Part shown: in pieces, positions 8,258-17,173 of the stretch
How positions within the stretch are numbered: the stretch's first letter is position 1
How the letters are laid out: each line of letters starts with the position of its first letter
Assembly: GCF_039522525.1 (NCBI RefSeq)
Contig: NZ_BAAADO010000009.1
Coordinates: 1 to 64,000, forward strand
Origin: Salinibacillus aidingensis
GTDB lineage: Bacteria; Bacillota; Bacilli; Bacillales; Alkalibacillaceae
Reading direction: 5' to 3'
DNA: 64,000 bases
Notes under the pieces: model-generated
What the model was told of the DNA's origin: nothing
The model's input: the letters and a program-made list of their open reading frames with translations, nothing else
Database searches by the model: none
Translations under genes and position numbers: made by a program

Positions 8258-8485
8258 TTAATCATCGTTTGAAAAAGTTTGGGAAAATAAGGACATGAGC
8301 TCCTGATGTGCACGCTGAAAGTTTTGGTAAGCCTGTTCGCCTAAATACAGAGGATCGCGTTCAAAGAGGTTTTCAAAGGTCACTTCTCTGGCGACTTCCA
8401 ATGAGCATATACGAGTGTTCATGACGAGTTTCATATAGGCTTTAAAATAGGCGATGCTTGGTGTGCCAGAACGGTTTAATTTCAT
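8258..8485 (-). CDS. Small hypothetical protein
   Basis: Predicted cytoplasmic protein of 75 residues with a clear ribosome binding site (AAGGAGTG, eight bases before ATG 8485). The sequence looks helical, with a basic N-terminal half (MKLNRSGTPSIAYFKAYMKL) and an acidic tail. I do not recognise a family. It lies alone between the NlpC/P60 gene (convergent) and the terminator of putP. Confidence 0.6.
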   Translation of the reverse strand: MKLNRSGTPSIAYFKAYMKLVMNTRICSLEVAREVTFENLFERDPLYLGEQAYQNFQRAHQELMSLFSQTFSNDD

Positions 8486-8560
8486 TGTTTTTCACTCCTT
8501 AAATATAGTATAAGGAGTGAAAGCCGTTTTCACAATGATAACGTAAAAAACAGAGGGTGA

Positions 8561-8597
8561 AAGGACTGATCCAGAAAAATTCAGGATCAGTCCTTTT
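8561..8597 (-). terminator. Intrinsic terminator of putP
   Basis: AAGGACTGATCC pairs with GGATCAGTCCTT; T-rich flanks suit both directions. Confidence 0.85.
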
Positions 8598-8601
8598 CGG
8601 T

Positions 8602-10044
8602 TTACTCCTGCTGTTTGGTTTTCCTGTCCGGAAATAAAAGACTGAAAAGGATGCCGAAAAAGCCTGCGATAAAGAAAGTAGAGAAGCGGGATGTGATGAT
8701 ACTGTCAAGAGGAGTGCTGATCCACAAAACTGTGAAAACAAATCCTGAAATGATCGTTGCGATAACTCCTGTACTTGAATAACGTTTCCAGAAAAAGGTC
8801 ATAAGAATAGCGGGAGATAATGTACCGCCGACACCAGCCCATGCCCAGCTGACAATTAAGTAAACCAATGATTCTGAGGTCAGCGCGATAAGCATCCCTA
8901 CAATTCCTGATACAAGTACGGTTATTCTGGAAACTTTTAATAGCTGCTGATCAGTGAGCTTAAGTCCAAGAGCCTTGTGAATAATATCTTCACTGACCGA
9001 ACTTGTGACCACCATCAATTGGGAGTTCGCCGTAGTAATGATGGCAGCTAAAATTCCAGCAAGAAGTAAGCCCGCAATCCACGGAGGCATTAAGTCCAAA
9101 ATCATGGTAGGTAAAATGGTTTCTACATCAGCAAAGCTTCCCTGGCTGTACATGGCAATCGCTGCAAGCCCAATGAGGAAGGCACCCGTGTAGGCTAAAA
9201 TGGTCCAGATAATCGCTACATTTCTCGCCTGTTTTGCTTCTTTTTCGTTTTTTAAGGCCATAAAACGGGCGCTTAACTGCGGCTGTCCGCCTAAGTATCC
9301 AAAAAACCAGGAAAAGTTATTAAAAAATAAAATCCCTAAGGCAAAACCTGTGGTGCCACCAAACCAGGAATTAAAAGAATCCCCGGCGGTTACCAGTGAT
9401 TGACTGATAGACAGGTCATTTGTGGAAACATAGATTAGAGCAATAATAGGAAGGACGCAGAGAGTGATTAACATCATGAGGCTTTGGATCATATCCGTCC
9501 ATACAACAGAAAGAAATCCTCCAAAAAAGGCAATTCCAAGGACAACAATTGTGGCTAAAAGAATCCCCAGAGTATGGTCCATATTGAAGGAGGTAAAGAA
9601 CAGCTTTCCTGCTCCTGCAAGCTGTGCACCTACATAAAACATAAAAAAGCCTGCAATTAAAATACTTGCTATCCAGCGAATCATATTGGCTTTTTCACCA
9701 AAATTGCTGGCTAAGTAATCAGGTAAGGTCAAAACCCCATGCTTATCGGTTTCATCCATAAACCGTCTGGCTAAAAAGATCCATGCAAAGATGATCCCGA
9801 CAGCAATCCCAATGGCTACCCAAATTCCGGCCAGTCCGGTCGTAAACACAAAGCCGGTAAACCCGAGTAAGAGCCAGGCAGATTCCCCTGTAGCTCGTTC
9901 AGAAAAGGCCAGAGCCCAGCCCGGGAGTTTCTTTCCACCCAACAAGTATACGGAGTGATTCATCTTTGTACGACTTGTGTAATACGCAATACCAATCATG
10001 ACAACAAAGTACAAAATGAACTCTGTGAGAATAATGGAATTCAT
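8602..10044 (-). CDS. putP: Sodium/proline symporter
   Basis: Membrane protein of 480 residues with about 13 transmembrane helices, of the sodium:solute symporter family. It matches PutP/OpuE by SERATGESAWLLLGFTG near the N-terminus, LTLPDYLASNF, RFMALKNEKEAKQARNVA and the GILAAIITTANSQLMV core. It imports proline, for carbon and nitrogen or for osmoprotection. It lies on the same strand as the proline dehydrogenase gene, 250 bases downstream of it but behind that gene's own terminator. A palindromic cre site 40 bases before the start suggests CcpA repression, which favours a catabolic role. Confidence 0.92.
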   Translation of the reverse strand: MNSIILTEFILYFVVMIGIAYYTSRTKMNHSVYLLGGKKLPGWALAFSERATGESAWLLLGFTGFVFTTGLAGIWVAIGIAVGIIFAWIFLARRFMDETDKHGVLTLPDYLASNFGEKANMIRWIASILIAGFFMFYVGAQLAGAGKLFFTSFNMDHTLGILLATIVVLGIAFFGGFLSVVWTDMIQSLMMLITLCVLPIIALIYVSTNDLSISQSLVTAGDSFNSWFGGTTGFALGILFFNNFSWFFGYLGGQPQLSARFMALKNEKEAKQARNVAIIWTILAYTGAFLIGLAAIAMYSQGSFADVETILPTMILDLMPPWIAGLLLAGILAAIITTANSQLMVVTSSVSEDIIHKALGLKLTDQQLLKVSRITVLVSGIVGMLIALTSESLVYLIVSWAWAGVGGTLSPAILMTFFWKRYSSTGVIATIISGFVFTVLWISTPLDSIITSRFSTFFIAGFFGILFSLLFPDRKTKQQE

Positions 10045-10082
10045 ATTTCACCCTCCTCATCAAGTTTTTAGCATACGTTATG

Positions 10083-10096
10083 AGTAAGCGCTTACA
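10083..10096 (-). promoter_or_regulatory. cre site (CcpA operator) upstream of putP
   Basis: TGTAAGCGCTTACT on the minus strand contains the 12-base perfect palindrome GTAAGCGCTTAC and fits the catabolite-responsive element consensus. It is centred about 45 bases before the putP start codon. Confidence 0.7.
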
Positions 10097-10213
10097 TTTT
10101 AAAGTTTAAAAAATCATACACTCAATTCACGTATGCATTTATCGTTTCATATATATGAGAGGTTGTTTGCTAATCATGCATACATTTTTTACTAATGCTT
10201 GGTGAGAGCTTAA

Positions 10214-10246
10214 TCACCGCTGCGGGAATATACTTCGCTTTCAATA
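10214..10246. repeat. Fragment of the CCGCTGCGGAAATATACTTCGC repeat
   Basis: ACCGCTGCGGGAATATACTTCGCTTTC recurs at 23809 and, inverted, inside the repeat at 16088. It lies between putP and the terminator of the proline dehydrogenase gene. Confidence 0.6.
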
Positions 10247-10256
10247 GCTTTATAAA

Positions 10257-10287
10257 AAGGTGTTTACCTAATTAGTAAACACCTTAA
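10257..10287 (-). terminator. Intrinsic terminator of proline dehydrogenase gene
   Basis: Read on the minus strand, AAGGTGTTTAC pairs with GTAAACACCTT and is followed by a T-rich run. Confidence 0.85.
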
Positions 10288-10294
10288 AGACTTG

Positions 10295-11266
10295 CTATTT
10301 TCTTTTGCTCATTCTGCCGATTAGAAAGGCTCCGGCTGCTATTCCGAGGATGGTATTTGTTTTTTTGTTAAATACTTGTTTAGCCACCAGTTGAATGTTC
10401 TGAGGGCGTTCTGCTAATCGTCTCATAAAATATCCATACCAGTCTGTGCCAAAGGGGACATAGGTACAGAAGTTATAGCCTTCATTTGTAAGCCGGAGCT
10501 GCAGATCATTCCGGAAACCGTAAAGCATTTGAAATTCAAACTTTTCTTTAGGGATGTTGTACTTGGCTGTGAAGTTTTTGACATGGTTAATAATCCGATG
10601 GTCATGAGTGGCAATGGATGTGAATTTTCCGTGTTTCAAATGATATTCAATAAGACTGATTAAATTTTGATCAATTTCTTCCTTATCCTGATAGGCAACA
10701 TCCTCAGACTCTTTATAAGCTCCTTTTACCAGGCGTAAGCGGTAGTCCTTATATTTTTCTATATAGTCCTGTGCTTCGTAAAAATAAGACTGAATTACCG
10801 TTCCTATATTCGTATAATCCTGTGAAAGCCTGTCGATAAGCTGGAAGGCTGAATGGAGATGATTGTAATCCTCCATATCAAAATTAACAAAAATACCGTA
10901 TTGATCGGCCTTTCTTACGATTTCTCTTAAATTTTCCAGACAAAACTGTTTATCAATATCCTGACCTAATTGCGTTGGTTTTAAAGAAATGTGTGCGTCG
11001 ACATGATGGGTATGAATCGCTTCAATGACTTCTAAGATTTCATTTTTTGCTTGGATTGCTGACTCTTTTTCAGAAACAAATTCACCTAAGCTGTCAATCG
11101 TGCAGGAAATTCCCTTCGCATTCAGCTGTTTTACGCTTTCAATCATTTCTTCCACATTTGTTCCAGCTACGACAGACTGAGCCCCTAATTTCAGGCCATA
11201 CTTTTTTGCAAGCGCATTCATAATTTTGTTTTCTGACAGACCAATAAAAAAGTTTCTTAGATTCAT
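10295..11266 (-). CDS. Proline dehydrogenase
   Basis: Soluble FAD enzyme of 323 residues (PutB/FadM type) that oxidises proline to delta-1-pyrroline-5-carboxylate. Family motifs present are DSLGEFV, HISLKPTQLGQD, NFDMEDY, the RLVKGAYKE flavin-site strand, ATHDHRIINH, and the FEFQMLYGFR and YVPFGTDWYGYFMRRLAERP signatures. The C-terminal 30 residues form a hydrophobic-plus-basic tail (ILGIAAGAFLIGRMSKRK), possibly a membrane anchor. The partner P5C dehydrogenase gene is not in the window. A TATAAT box lies upstream near 11303. Confidence 0.93.
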   Translation of the reverse strand: MNLRNFFIGLSENKIMNALAKKYGLKLGAQSVVAGTNVEEMIESVKQLNAKGISCTIDSLGEFVSEKESAIQAKNEILEVIEAIHTHHVDAHISLKPTQLGQDIDKQFCLENLREIVRKADQYGIFVNFDMEDYNHLHSAFQLIDRLSQDYTNIGTVIQSYFYEAQDYIEKYKDYRLRLVKGAYKESEDVAYQDKEEIDQNLISLIEYHLKHGKFTSIATHDHRIINHVKNFTAKYNIPKEKFEFQMLYGFRNDLQLRLTNEGYNFCTYVPFGTDWYGYFMRRLAERPQNIQLVAKQVFNKKTNTILGIAAGAFLIGRMSKRK

Positions 11267-11467
11267 AGCGCATCCCTCTGTTTGTATGGTTTTCTTTATT
11301 ATAACACAAATTTGTAATTTAAAGTTAATTTAAAAAATTATGAAAAGGGATCAGATAGGCTCTTTCACCATTTTGATAAAAGCCGCCCCGTTCATTCACT
11401 GGACGTTTATCCATACAATAAAATGAAGTAAATTCATGACATAATTGATAGATCAGGAGGGATAGGA

Positions 11468-12319
11468 GTGGTCGCTGTAAAATCATCTGATCGCAATCCA
11501 CAGGGAAAACCTAAATTATTTTTGCAGTCCATCGGCAATGAGTCTGTAAACCAACATTTATTTTGTCACAATATGGAAGAGGAGGAGCGTGAAAATCAAA
11601 GAAAGGAAATCCATCATTTGAAGAAGTCGATTAAGAACTATCACCATCTTTTACAGCAAATAGCTGGAAATGTTTTCTCTTTAAGAAGAACATTAAATCA
11701 TTCCGTAAAAGATCACATCAAGTTACAAAATGAAGTAGGTCAGCTTACAGAGCTTGAGGAAAGGACAAAAAAAGACTTTTCCAGAAAATTAACGCAGCTC
11801 ATTCGAAAGCAGCAACTAAATGAGCACCATTTTTTGGATCGTTTTGAGCGAAATGAAAAAATGAATGATCGGCTGCAGGAACAGCTTCAGGAACAGAAAT
11901 CGAGCCAGCAGGTGATGAGACGAGAACACAGAAAAAAATATCAGGAAATGGATCATTCCTTACAGCACCTTAAACAGCATGAGAAAAGGATGTGGGGGGA
12001 AATGGAGCTCGTCAATCAACAGATCCAGGATATTAATACAGAGGTGCAGGACTATCAAAATCAAACAGATCATCGGCTCCAATCCTATGATGAAAGGCTT
12101 CAGGAAATTGATGATTTGTATAAGGACGAACATCCCTATGTTCAATTATTAAAATCACTGCCCCCGAATTATCCAGTTCGCCGTCTGTTCGTAAATGGGA
12201 CTATTATACCTGTATCTCATTTTGTTCGTTATGATCCAATTAAAAGAATGGCGTATTTTAATAATGATAACCAGGTTAAAACGATAGATTCAGAGAACAT
12301 TGAAGGGATTATATTTTAA
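11468..12319 (+). CDS. Coiled-coil protein of unknown function
   Basis: Predicted cytoplasmic protein of 283 residues. From about residue 35 to 215 it is almost entirely heptad-rich and charged (Glu, Lys, Gln, His), indicating a long coiled coil. A small ordered C-terminal part (about 225-283, starting YVQLLKSLPPNYPVRRLF, then VNGTIIPVSHFVRYD) looks like a beta domain. GTG 11468 has AGGAGG seven bases upstream. I do not recognise a family. A structural role, for example in spore or division assembly, is possible but unsupported. Confidence 0.7.
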   Translation: MVAVKSSDRNPQGKPKLFLQSIGNESVNQHLFCHNMEEEERENQRKEIHHLKKSIKNYHHLLQQIAGNVFSLRRTLNHSVKDHIKLQNEVGQLTELEERTKKDFSRKLTQLIRKQQLNEHHFLDRFERNEKMNDRLQEQLQEQKSSQQVMRREHRKKYQEMDHSLQHLKQHEKRMWGEMELVNQQIQDINTEVQDYQNQTDHRLQSYDERLQEIDDLYKDEHPYVQLLKSLPPNYPVRRLFVNGTIIPVSHFVRYDPIKRMAYFNNDNQVKTIDSENIEGIIF

Positions 12320-12363
12320 ACCATCAGAGAATCCAAGACATAGCGTATTTGCATATATTCTGA

Positions 12364-12392
12364 AAAGGCTGTGAGGTTGCAGCCTGTTTTTT
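12364..12392 (+). terminator. Intrinsic terminator after the coiled-coil gene
   Basis: AAAAGGCTG and CAGCCTGTTTTTT form a hairpin with a T tail. Confidence 0.75.
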
Positions 12393-12515
12393 GTTCTTCT
12401 GTTTTTGACAGGTTTAGACGTATATTCCTTTATTTACATCAGGCAAAATCTTTTTCTTATAAGCTTAGATTAAGTAAACTACTAGAGTAATTAAAGTTTA
12501 TTAGATGAGGGATAA

Positions 12516-13565
12516 ATGTTGAAACAAGTATATACAGACATATTTCAATATAGAGGAAGTCATTATGATTTTGGCTATCAGCAAGGGGAATGGTTAAAGC
12601 ATTCTCCAATTTTATCGAAAAGAGAAAAGCAGCTCGGGTCTAAAAAAGAGCGTCATTTTAAGATTGACCAGGATCAGGTGATTTCGGCAATCAAAACTTT
12701 TATTCCGGGAGTTTTGGAAGAAATTTATGGTCTTGCTGATGCTCTGGAAATGAACATGGAGGAGGCTCTCCGTGAATTTGGTGGCTATTATTTAGAATAT
12801 GGAAAGAGCGGTTGTTCAATTTTTACCGGGAAGGATTATCTGATCCGTAATTACGACAGTCATCCGGTTTCCTATGAAGGAAGGTATATGCTGTATCAGC
12901 CGACAGATGGTGGCTATGCGACACTTGGTCCTGCGATGCAAATTACCGGACGTATGGATGGTATGAATGAAAAAGGACTGGTGATGGGCTATAATTTTGT
13001 TCATCGAAAAAAGGGTGAGGATGGCTTTATTTGCAATATGATTGGTCGAATCATTTTAGAAACCTGTGCGAATGTGGAGGAGGGGATTCAAGTTTTAAAG
13101 GAGCTCCCACATCGCCACTCGTTTAATTATGTATTGCTGGATTCTACAGGGAAACGTGTTGTGGTTGAGGCCTCTCCCAGAAGCGTATCCTATCGGAAAT
13201 CAAATATAAGCACCAATCATTTTGAATTAATAACGGAGGAAAATCGGTACCGCACCGATGAGTCCCGGGAAAGAAAAATGAACATCCTTTCAAAGGGAGA
13301 AGAGCTGGAAGATGGTTATCAGGCCTTCAGAATGATGAATGATTCAGATCAAGGAGTTTTTTCCTCCAAATATGATGCATGGGCAGGTACGCTTCACACA
13401 GCTGCTTATTTTCCCGAAGACATGAAGGCAGCCTTTGCCATAGGGGCGGATCGTTACCCTGTGATTTTTGATTTCTCTAAATGGTTAAAGGGAGAAAGAG
13501 TAAATGTGAAAAAAGTTAAAGGTCAACTGGAGCCGGATATACCCTTTCTAAATATGCATGAGTAA
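12516..13565 (+). CDS. C45-type autoproteolytic acyltransferase/hydrolase (Ntn fold), copy 1
   Basis: Protein of 349 residues of the acyl-CoA:6-APA acyltransferase/linear amide C-N hydrolase group. The predicted nucleophile is Cys100 in KSGCSIFTG, preceded by Gly as required for self-cleavage. Other family stretches are RNYDSHPVSYEGRY, GRMDGMNEKGLVMGYNF and HSFNYVLLDSTG. The physiological substrate is an amide but cannot be named. A close paralogue lies at 43479. ATG 12516 has GAGGG upstream; monocistronic, followed by the TPP riboswitch of thiM. Confidence 0.82.
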   Translation: MLKQVYTDIFQYRGSHYDFGYQQGEWLKHSPILSKREKQLGSKKERHFKIDQDQVISAIKTFIPGVLEEIYGLADALEMNMEEALREFGGYYLEYGKSGCSIFTGKDYLIRNYDSHPVSYEGRYMLYQPTDGGYATLGPAMQITGRMDGMNEKGLVMGYNFVHRKKGEDGFICNMIGRIILETCANVEEGIQVLKELPHRHSFNYVLLDSTGKRVVVEASPRSVSYRKSNISTNHFELITEENRYRTDESRERKMNILSKGEELEDGYQAFRMMNDSDQGVFSSKYDAWAGTLHTAAYFPEDMKAAFAIGADRYPVIFDFSKWLKGERVNVKKVKGQLEPDIPFLNMHE

Positions 13566-13576
13566 GTCATTATTGA

Positions 13577-13605
13577 TTGATTTCCCGCAAAGAACGTTTT
13601 ACAAT
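13577..13605 (+). promoter_or_regulatory. SigA-type promoter of the thi operon
   Basis: TTGATT, a 17-base spacer and TACAAT, ending about 25 bases before the TPP riboswitch. Confidence 0.6.
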
Positions 13606-13628
13606 GAAACTATATAATCAAATACATT

Positions 13629-13725
13629 CTACTAGGGGAGCCTGTGTGGCAGGCTGAGAAAAAAGCGTGAAGACTTTTTGACCCTCAGGACCTGATCTGG
13701 ATCATGCCAGCGTAGGGAAGTAGCT
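13629..13725 (+). promoter_or_regulatory. TPP riboswitch (THI element)
   Basis: The conserved core is present: GGGGAGCCTG...GGCTGAGA at the 5' side, GACCCTCAGGACCTGATCTG, then GGATCATGCCAGCGTAGGGA. It precedes the thiMDE operon and a terminator hairpin at 13750, so thiamine pyrophosphate binding is expected to stop transcription. Confidence 0.97.
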
Positions 13726-13749
13726 TCTTTATAAGTATACTGACAGACA

Positions 13750-13781
13750 AACCAGGTCCATAGTGGCCTGTTTTTTTTATG
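13750..13781 (+). terminator. Riboswitch-controlled terminator of thiMDE
   Basis: CCAGGTCC and GGCCTG form a hairpin followed by eight T, between the TPP aptamer and thiM. Confidence 0.75.
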
Positions 13782-13826
13782 GATAAAAATTACGCGTGGC
13801 TCCCTGAATATTAAGGAGGAAAAGGA

Positions 13827-14642
13827 ATGTTTGAAAAGCTTACAAGTTTAAGAGAGAAACAGCCTTTAGTCCATAATATTACAAATGTTGTGGTGACCAA
13901 TTTTACGGCTAATGGTCTGTATGCTCTGGGGGCTTCTCCAGTTATGGCTTATGCAAAAGAGGAAGTCGCAGAAATGGCCCGGATATCCGGATCCGTGGTA
14001 TTAAATATTGGAACCTTAACGAAAGATCAGGTCGATGCCATGCTGATTGCAGGTAAATCCGCAAACGATCATGGAGTACCAGTTGTGCTGGATCCTGTTG
14101 GTGCGGGTGCAACAACATATCGTACCCAAACAGCAAAAAGAATATTAGAAGAGATTGATGTCACCCTTGTTCGTGGGAATGCTGGTGAAATTTCCAATAT
14201 AGCAGGCGAACAGATAAGGATGAAAGGTGTAGATGGAGGAGATACCGAAGCCAACACGATTGAATTAGCACAGAAGGCAGCCCAATTATTTGAATGTACA
14301 GTGGTGATTACAGGGGAAACAGATGTAATTTCAGATGGGAAGGGAACCTGTACCGTTTTAAATGGTGACCCGCTGCTTACTCAAGTGACCGGAACAGGGT
14401 GCTTATTATCATCTGTTCTTGGTGCATTCCTTGCTGTTGACGGGGATATTGTCGGAACTGCTACTGCCGGTGTTTCTTTTTATGGAATTGCGGCAGAGAA
14501 AGCAGCTGAAAAATGTGCCTGGAATGAACCTGGACGCTTTCAAATGGAATTCTTAAATGAACTGGCTAAACTTACAGAGAGTGATGAATCCTTAGCAAAA
14601 ATACAACATCTGACAGAGGAGGGACACCATGAACGTATCTAA
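13827..14642 (+). CDS. thiM: Hydroxyethylthiazole kinase
   Basis: Soluble kinase of 271 residues that phosphorylates 4-methyl-5-(2-hydroxyethyl)thiazole for thiamine salvage. Ribokinase-like motifs are LVHNITNVVVTNFTANG, ALGASPVMAYAKEE, VVLDPVGAGAT, VTLVRGNAGEI and the anion-hole VTGTGCLLSSVLGAF. AAGGAGG precedes ATG 13827. First gene of the riboswitch-controlled operon; it overlaps thiD by 14 bases, suggesting translational coupling. Confidence 0.96.
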   Translation: MFEKLTSLREKQPLVHNITNVVVTNFTANGLYALGASPVMAYAKEEVAEMARISGSVVLNIGTLTKDQVDAMLIAGKSANDHGVPVVLDPVGAGATTYRTQTAKRILEEIDVTLVRGNAGEISNIAGEQIRMKGVDGGDTEANTIELAQKAAQLFECTVVITGETDVISDGKGTCTVLNGDPLLTQVTGTGCLLSSVLGAFLAVDGDIVGTATAGVSFYGIAAEKAAEKCAWNEPGRFQMEFLNELAKLTESDESLAKIQHLTEEGHHERI

Positions 14643-15441
14643 AGCCTTAACCATTGCGGGTTCTGATAGTGGAGGGGGAGCAGGTATACAGGCTGATTTG
14701 AAAACATTCCAGGAACTAGGTGTATATGGAATGTCTGCATTAACAGCAGTAACTGCTCAAAATACGTTAGGAGTACAGGGGGTATATCCGGTTTCCATTG
14801 AAGGAATCAACGATCAAATCGATGCCATTGGTCAGGATCTTGGAACGAATGCTGTAAAAACAGGCATGCTTCATTCAAGCGAAGTGATTGAAGCGGTGAG
14901 TGAAAAAATTATGGAGTATCAATTCCCGAATCTTGTTGTTGATCCAGTGATGGTAGCCAAAGGCGGTGCAAAGCTGTTACAGGATGAAGCCGTGGAAACA
15001 TTGGTCAATAGGCTGATTCCTTTAGCCGCTGTTGTTACGCCAAATTTGCCGGAAGCTGAAATCATTACCAACCGTAAAATTCAATCGTTGGATGACAAAA
15101 AGGAAGCAGCCCGACAAATCATTGAATCAGGGGCCGTATCGGTTGTGATGAAGGGTGGTCATGAAGAGACTGCTGAAGTTACCGATTTATTTTATGATGG
15201 GGAAACCTTTTTGGAGCTTACATCCCCAAGAATCAATACCCGGCATACCCACGGAACGGGATGCACGTTCTCATCCGCTATAGCAGCAGAGCTTGCCAGA
15301 GGAAATGATTTAGACAAAGCTGTCATTCAGGCAAAATCATTTATTCGGGCAGCCATCGAACATCCTTTAGAAATTGGAGCAGGTCACGGTCCGACCAATC
15401 ATTGGGCCTATAAGCAGCAGATAAGAGGTGTGCAGCCATGA
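14629..15441 (+). CDS. thiD: Hydroxymethylpyrimidine (phosphate) kinase
   Basis: Kinase of 270 residues that turns HMP into HMP-P and HMP-PP. It has the TIAGSDSGGGAGIQADLKTF start, NAVKTGMLHSSE, VVDPVMVAKGG, VTPNLPEAE and the HGTGCTFSSAIAAELA active-site loop. It overlaps thiM (14 bases) and thiE (4 bases). No thiC is nearby, so the operon alone supports salvage of thiazole and pyrimidine moieties. Confidence 0.96.
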   Translation: MNVSKALTIAGSDSGGGAGIQADLKTFQELGVYGMSALTAVTAQNTLGVQGVYPVSIEGINDQIDAIGQDLGTNAVKTGMLHSSEVIEAVSEKIMEYQFPNLVVDPVMVAKGGAKLLQDEAVETLVNRLIPLAAVVTPNLPEAEIITNRKIQSLDDKKEAARQIIESGAVSVVMKGGHEETAEVTDLFYDGETFLELTSPRINTRHTHGTGCTFSSAIAAELARGNDLDKAVIQAKSFIRAAIEHPLEIGAGHGPTNHWAYKQQIRGVQP

Positions 15442-16082
15442 AACAGCAGAAGATTGAAGAGCATCTATCCTTATATTTTATTATGGGAAGTGCGAATTGT
15501 GGGAATCGCGATCCTGTCGATGTGCTGAAACAGGCGATCGACGGAGGGATTACACTCTTTCAATATCGTGAAAAAGGGGAAGCTGCACTTAAAGACAGGG
15601 AAAAATACCGACTGGCAGAAAAGCTCCAAAGGGTTTGTGCAGATGCAGAAATTCCCTTTATGGTTAATGATGATGTGGAACTTGCGATTGAATTAGATGC
15701 AGATGGGGTCCATGTAGGTCAGGATGATGAAGCGGCAAGGTTTGTTCGCAGGAGAATGGGGAATAAAATTTTAGGTGTCTCAGCCCATACAATAGATGAA
15801 GCCCACCAGGCCATTCATGATGGGGCAGATTATCTGGGAATAGGGCCGATTTTTCCAACCGCATCCAAAGCTGATGCCAAGAAGGCTCAGGGCCCAGAGT
15901 TGATTAAACATTTCCGTAATCAGGAAATAAACGTACCCATTGTGGGAATTGGCGGCATAACATCAGCAAATGCGCAAGAGGTTATTGAAGCGGGAGCAGA
16001 TGGTGTATCTGTCATATCAGCAATAGCAGGAGCTGAAAATATCCAAAAGGCAACGGAGGAGCTTAAAACAAAGCTTCGATAA
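15438..16082 (+). CDS. thiE: Thiamine phosphate synthase
   Basis: TIM-barrel enzyme of 214 residues that joins HMP-PP and thiazole phosphate into thiamine phosphate. Motifs are TLFQYREKGE (pyrimidine site), VNDDVELAIELDADGVHVGQDD, SAHTIDEA, DYLGIGPIFPT and the phosphate loops VGIGGI and GVSVISAI. It completes the three-gene salvage set. It is followed by the inverted repeat at 16088 rather than a simple hairpin. Confidence 0.95.
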   Translation: MKQQKIEEHLSLYFIMGSANCGNRDPVDVLKQAIDGGITLFQYREKGEAALKDREKYRLAEKLQRVCADAEIPFMVNDDVELAIELDADGVHVGQDDEAARFVRRRMGNKILGVSAHTIDEAHQAIHDGADYLGIGPIFPTASKADAKKAQGPELIKHFRNQEINVPIVGIGGITSANAQEVIEAGADGVSVISAIAGAENIQKATEELKTKLR

Positions 16083-16087
16083 AAAAT

Positions 16088-16238
16088 TAAAGAGGTTGGG
16101 ACATTAGTCTTCCGCTTTGTCATAAACCAAATGACAGGCTACCCTAGCGAAGTATATTTCCGTAGCGGTAGATTTCTACACCTATCATAATTCGGATTTT
16201 TCTTTAGTGAAAAAACTTTTGTCCCAGCCTCTTCTTAT
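16088..16238. repeat. 150-bp dispersed element with long terminal inverted repeat
   Basis: AAAGAGGTTGGGACA at the left pairs with TGTCCCAGCCTCTT at the right, enclosing about 120 bases with a CGAAGTATATTTCC segment shared, in inverse orientation, with the repeats at 10214 and 23809. No coding capacity. It lies between convergent thiE and the patatin-like gene and could terminate both. Confidence 0.75.
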
Positions 16239-16261
16239 AAAGTGATGGAGGAGTTCCGGGT

Positions 16262-17164
16262 TTAAGAGGGTACATTTTCTTCAATATAAGGGACAGATTT
16301 TTTTTCATCTGCTGAGGAAAGAAAGGCTTGTAAGGCTTCTGCATTCTTTTCTGCTTCCTGATACCCCTGGATGTAAAGCTGTTCAAGCTTTTGATGACTC
16401 TTTTCAATACGACTGGCTGCCAGAGGTGCTTCAGGCTGCATTATAAATACCTTATTTTGTTTCTCCATCTCTCTTAACTGATGCATGGTCTGATTGTAAA
16501 GAATATGACGATTCTGTAAGAGATTTCTTAATTCAGGTTTGTCTTTAAAAAGACGTTTGTATAGCCAATTCAGCTTTGTAGCTTTTTTGGTATAGCCTTT
16601 ATTTCTTGTAAGAATCACAACATGTTTTTTCATGCCACGATCGATGAGAGGTTGAATAGGAATAGGGTTTGATACCCCGCCATCCATAAGATCCAATCCT
16701 TCATAATGGACACTTTGGGAGAGAACAGGCAGTGAACAGGAAGCTCGAATAATTGTAAATAAATCCTCTTTCTCATTAAATGAATCATAATATAAAGGCT
16801 TTCCTGTATTAATGTCTGTGGTTCCAATAATAAATTGTGATTTTGCCTGGGTAAAGGCCTCAAAATCCAAAGGTACAATCTTGTTGGGGACTTTATCAAA
16901 TATATACTCCATATTAAATAATTCTCTCTTTTGGAACATGCGTTTAAAAGAAATGGACTCAGGATTTTTTCCTAACTCCTTCAGAATTTTATAATTGCGA
17001 TCTCTTTGTCCGGTTATGTATGAGCTTCCGATTAAAGCTCCTGCTGATGCAGTAGCTACATAGGGAAATTCGATGTTTTTATCCATAAAAAAGTCCAGCA
17101 CCCCAACTGTATAGGCACATCTCATGCCTCCACCTTCTAGCATAAGTCCAGTATGATGTTCCAA
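16262..17164 (-). CDS. Patatin-like phospholipase family protein
   Basis: Protein of about 300 residues with a patatin fold, related to YjjU/RssA. The oxyanion loop GLMLEGGGMRCAYTVGVLD and the catalytic Asp in LMDGGVSNPIPIQPL are clear. The nucleophile elbow reads ATASAGALIG, so the first Gly of G-x-S-x-G is Thr; the Ser itself is kept. The C-terminal third is basic and helical. TTG 17164 has AAGGAA about ten bases upstream; GTG 17173 directly abuts that site. Likely an acyl hydrolase on membrane lipids; the substrate is unknown. Confidence 0.85.
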   Translation of the reverse strand: MEHHTGLMLEGGGMRCAYTVGVLDFFMDKNIEFPYVATASAGALIGSSYITGQRDRNYKILKELGKNPESISFKRMFQKRELFNMEYIFDKVPNKIVPLDFEAFTQAKSQFIIGTTDINTGKPLYYDSFNEKEDLFTIIRASCSLPVLSQSVHYEGLDLMDGGVSNPIPIQPLIDRGMKKHVVILTRNKGYTKKATKLNWLYKRLFKDKPELRNLLQNRHILYNQTMHQLREMEKQNKVFIMQPEAPLAASRIEKSHQKLEQLYIQGYQEAEKNAEALQAFLSSADEKKSVPYIEENVPS

Positions 17165-17173
17165 AGCGCACAC

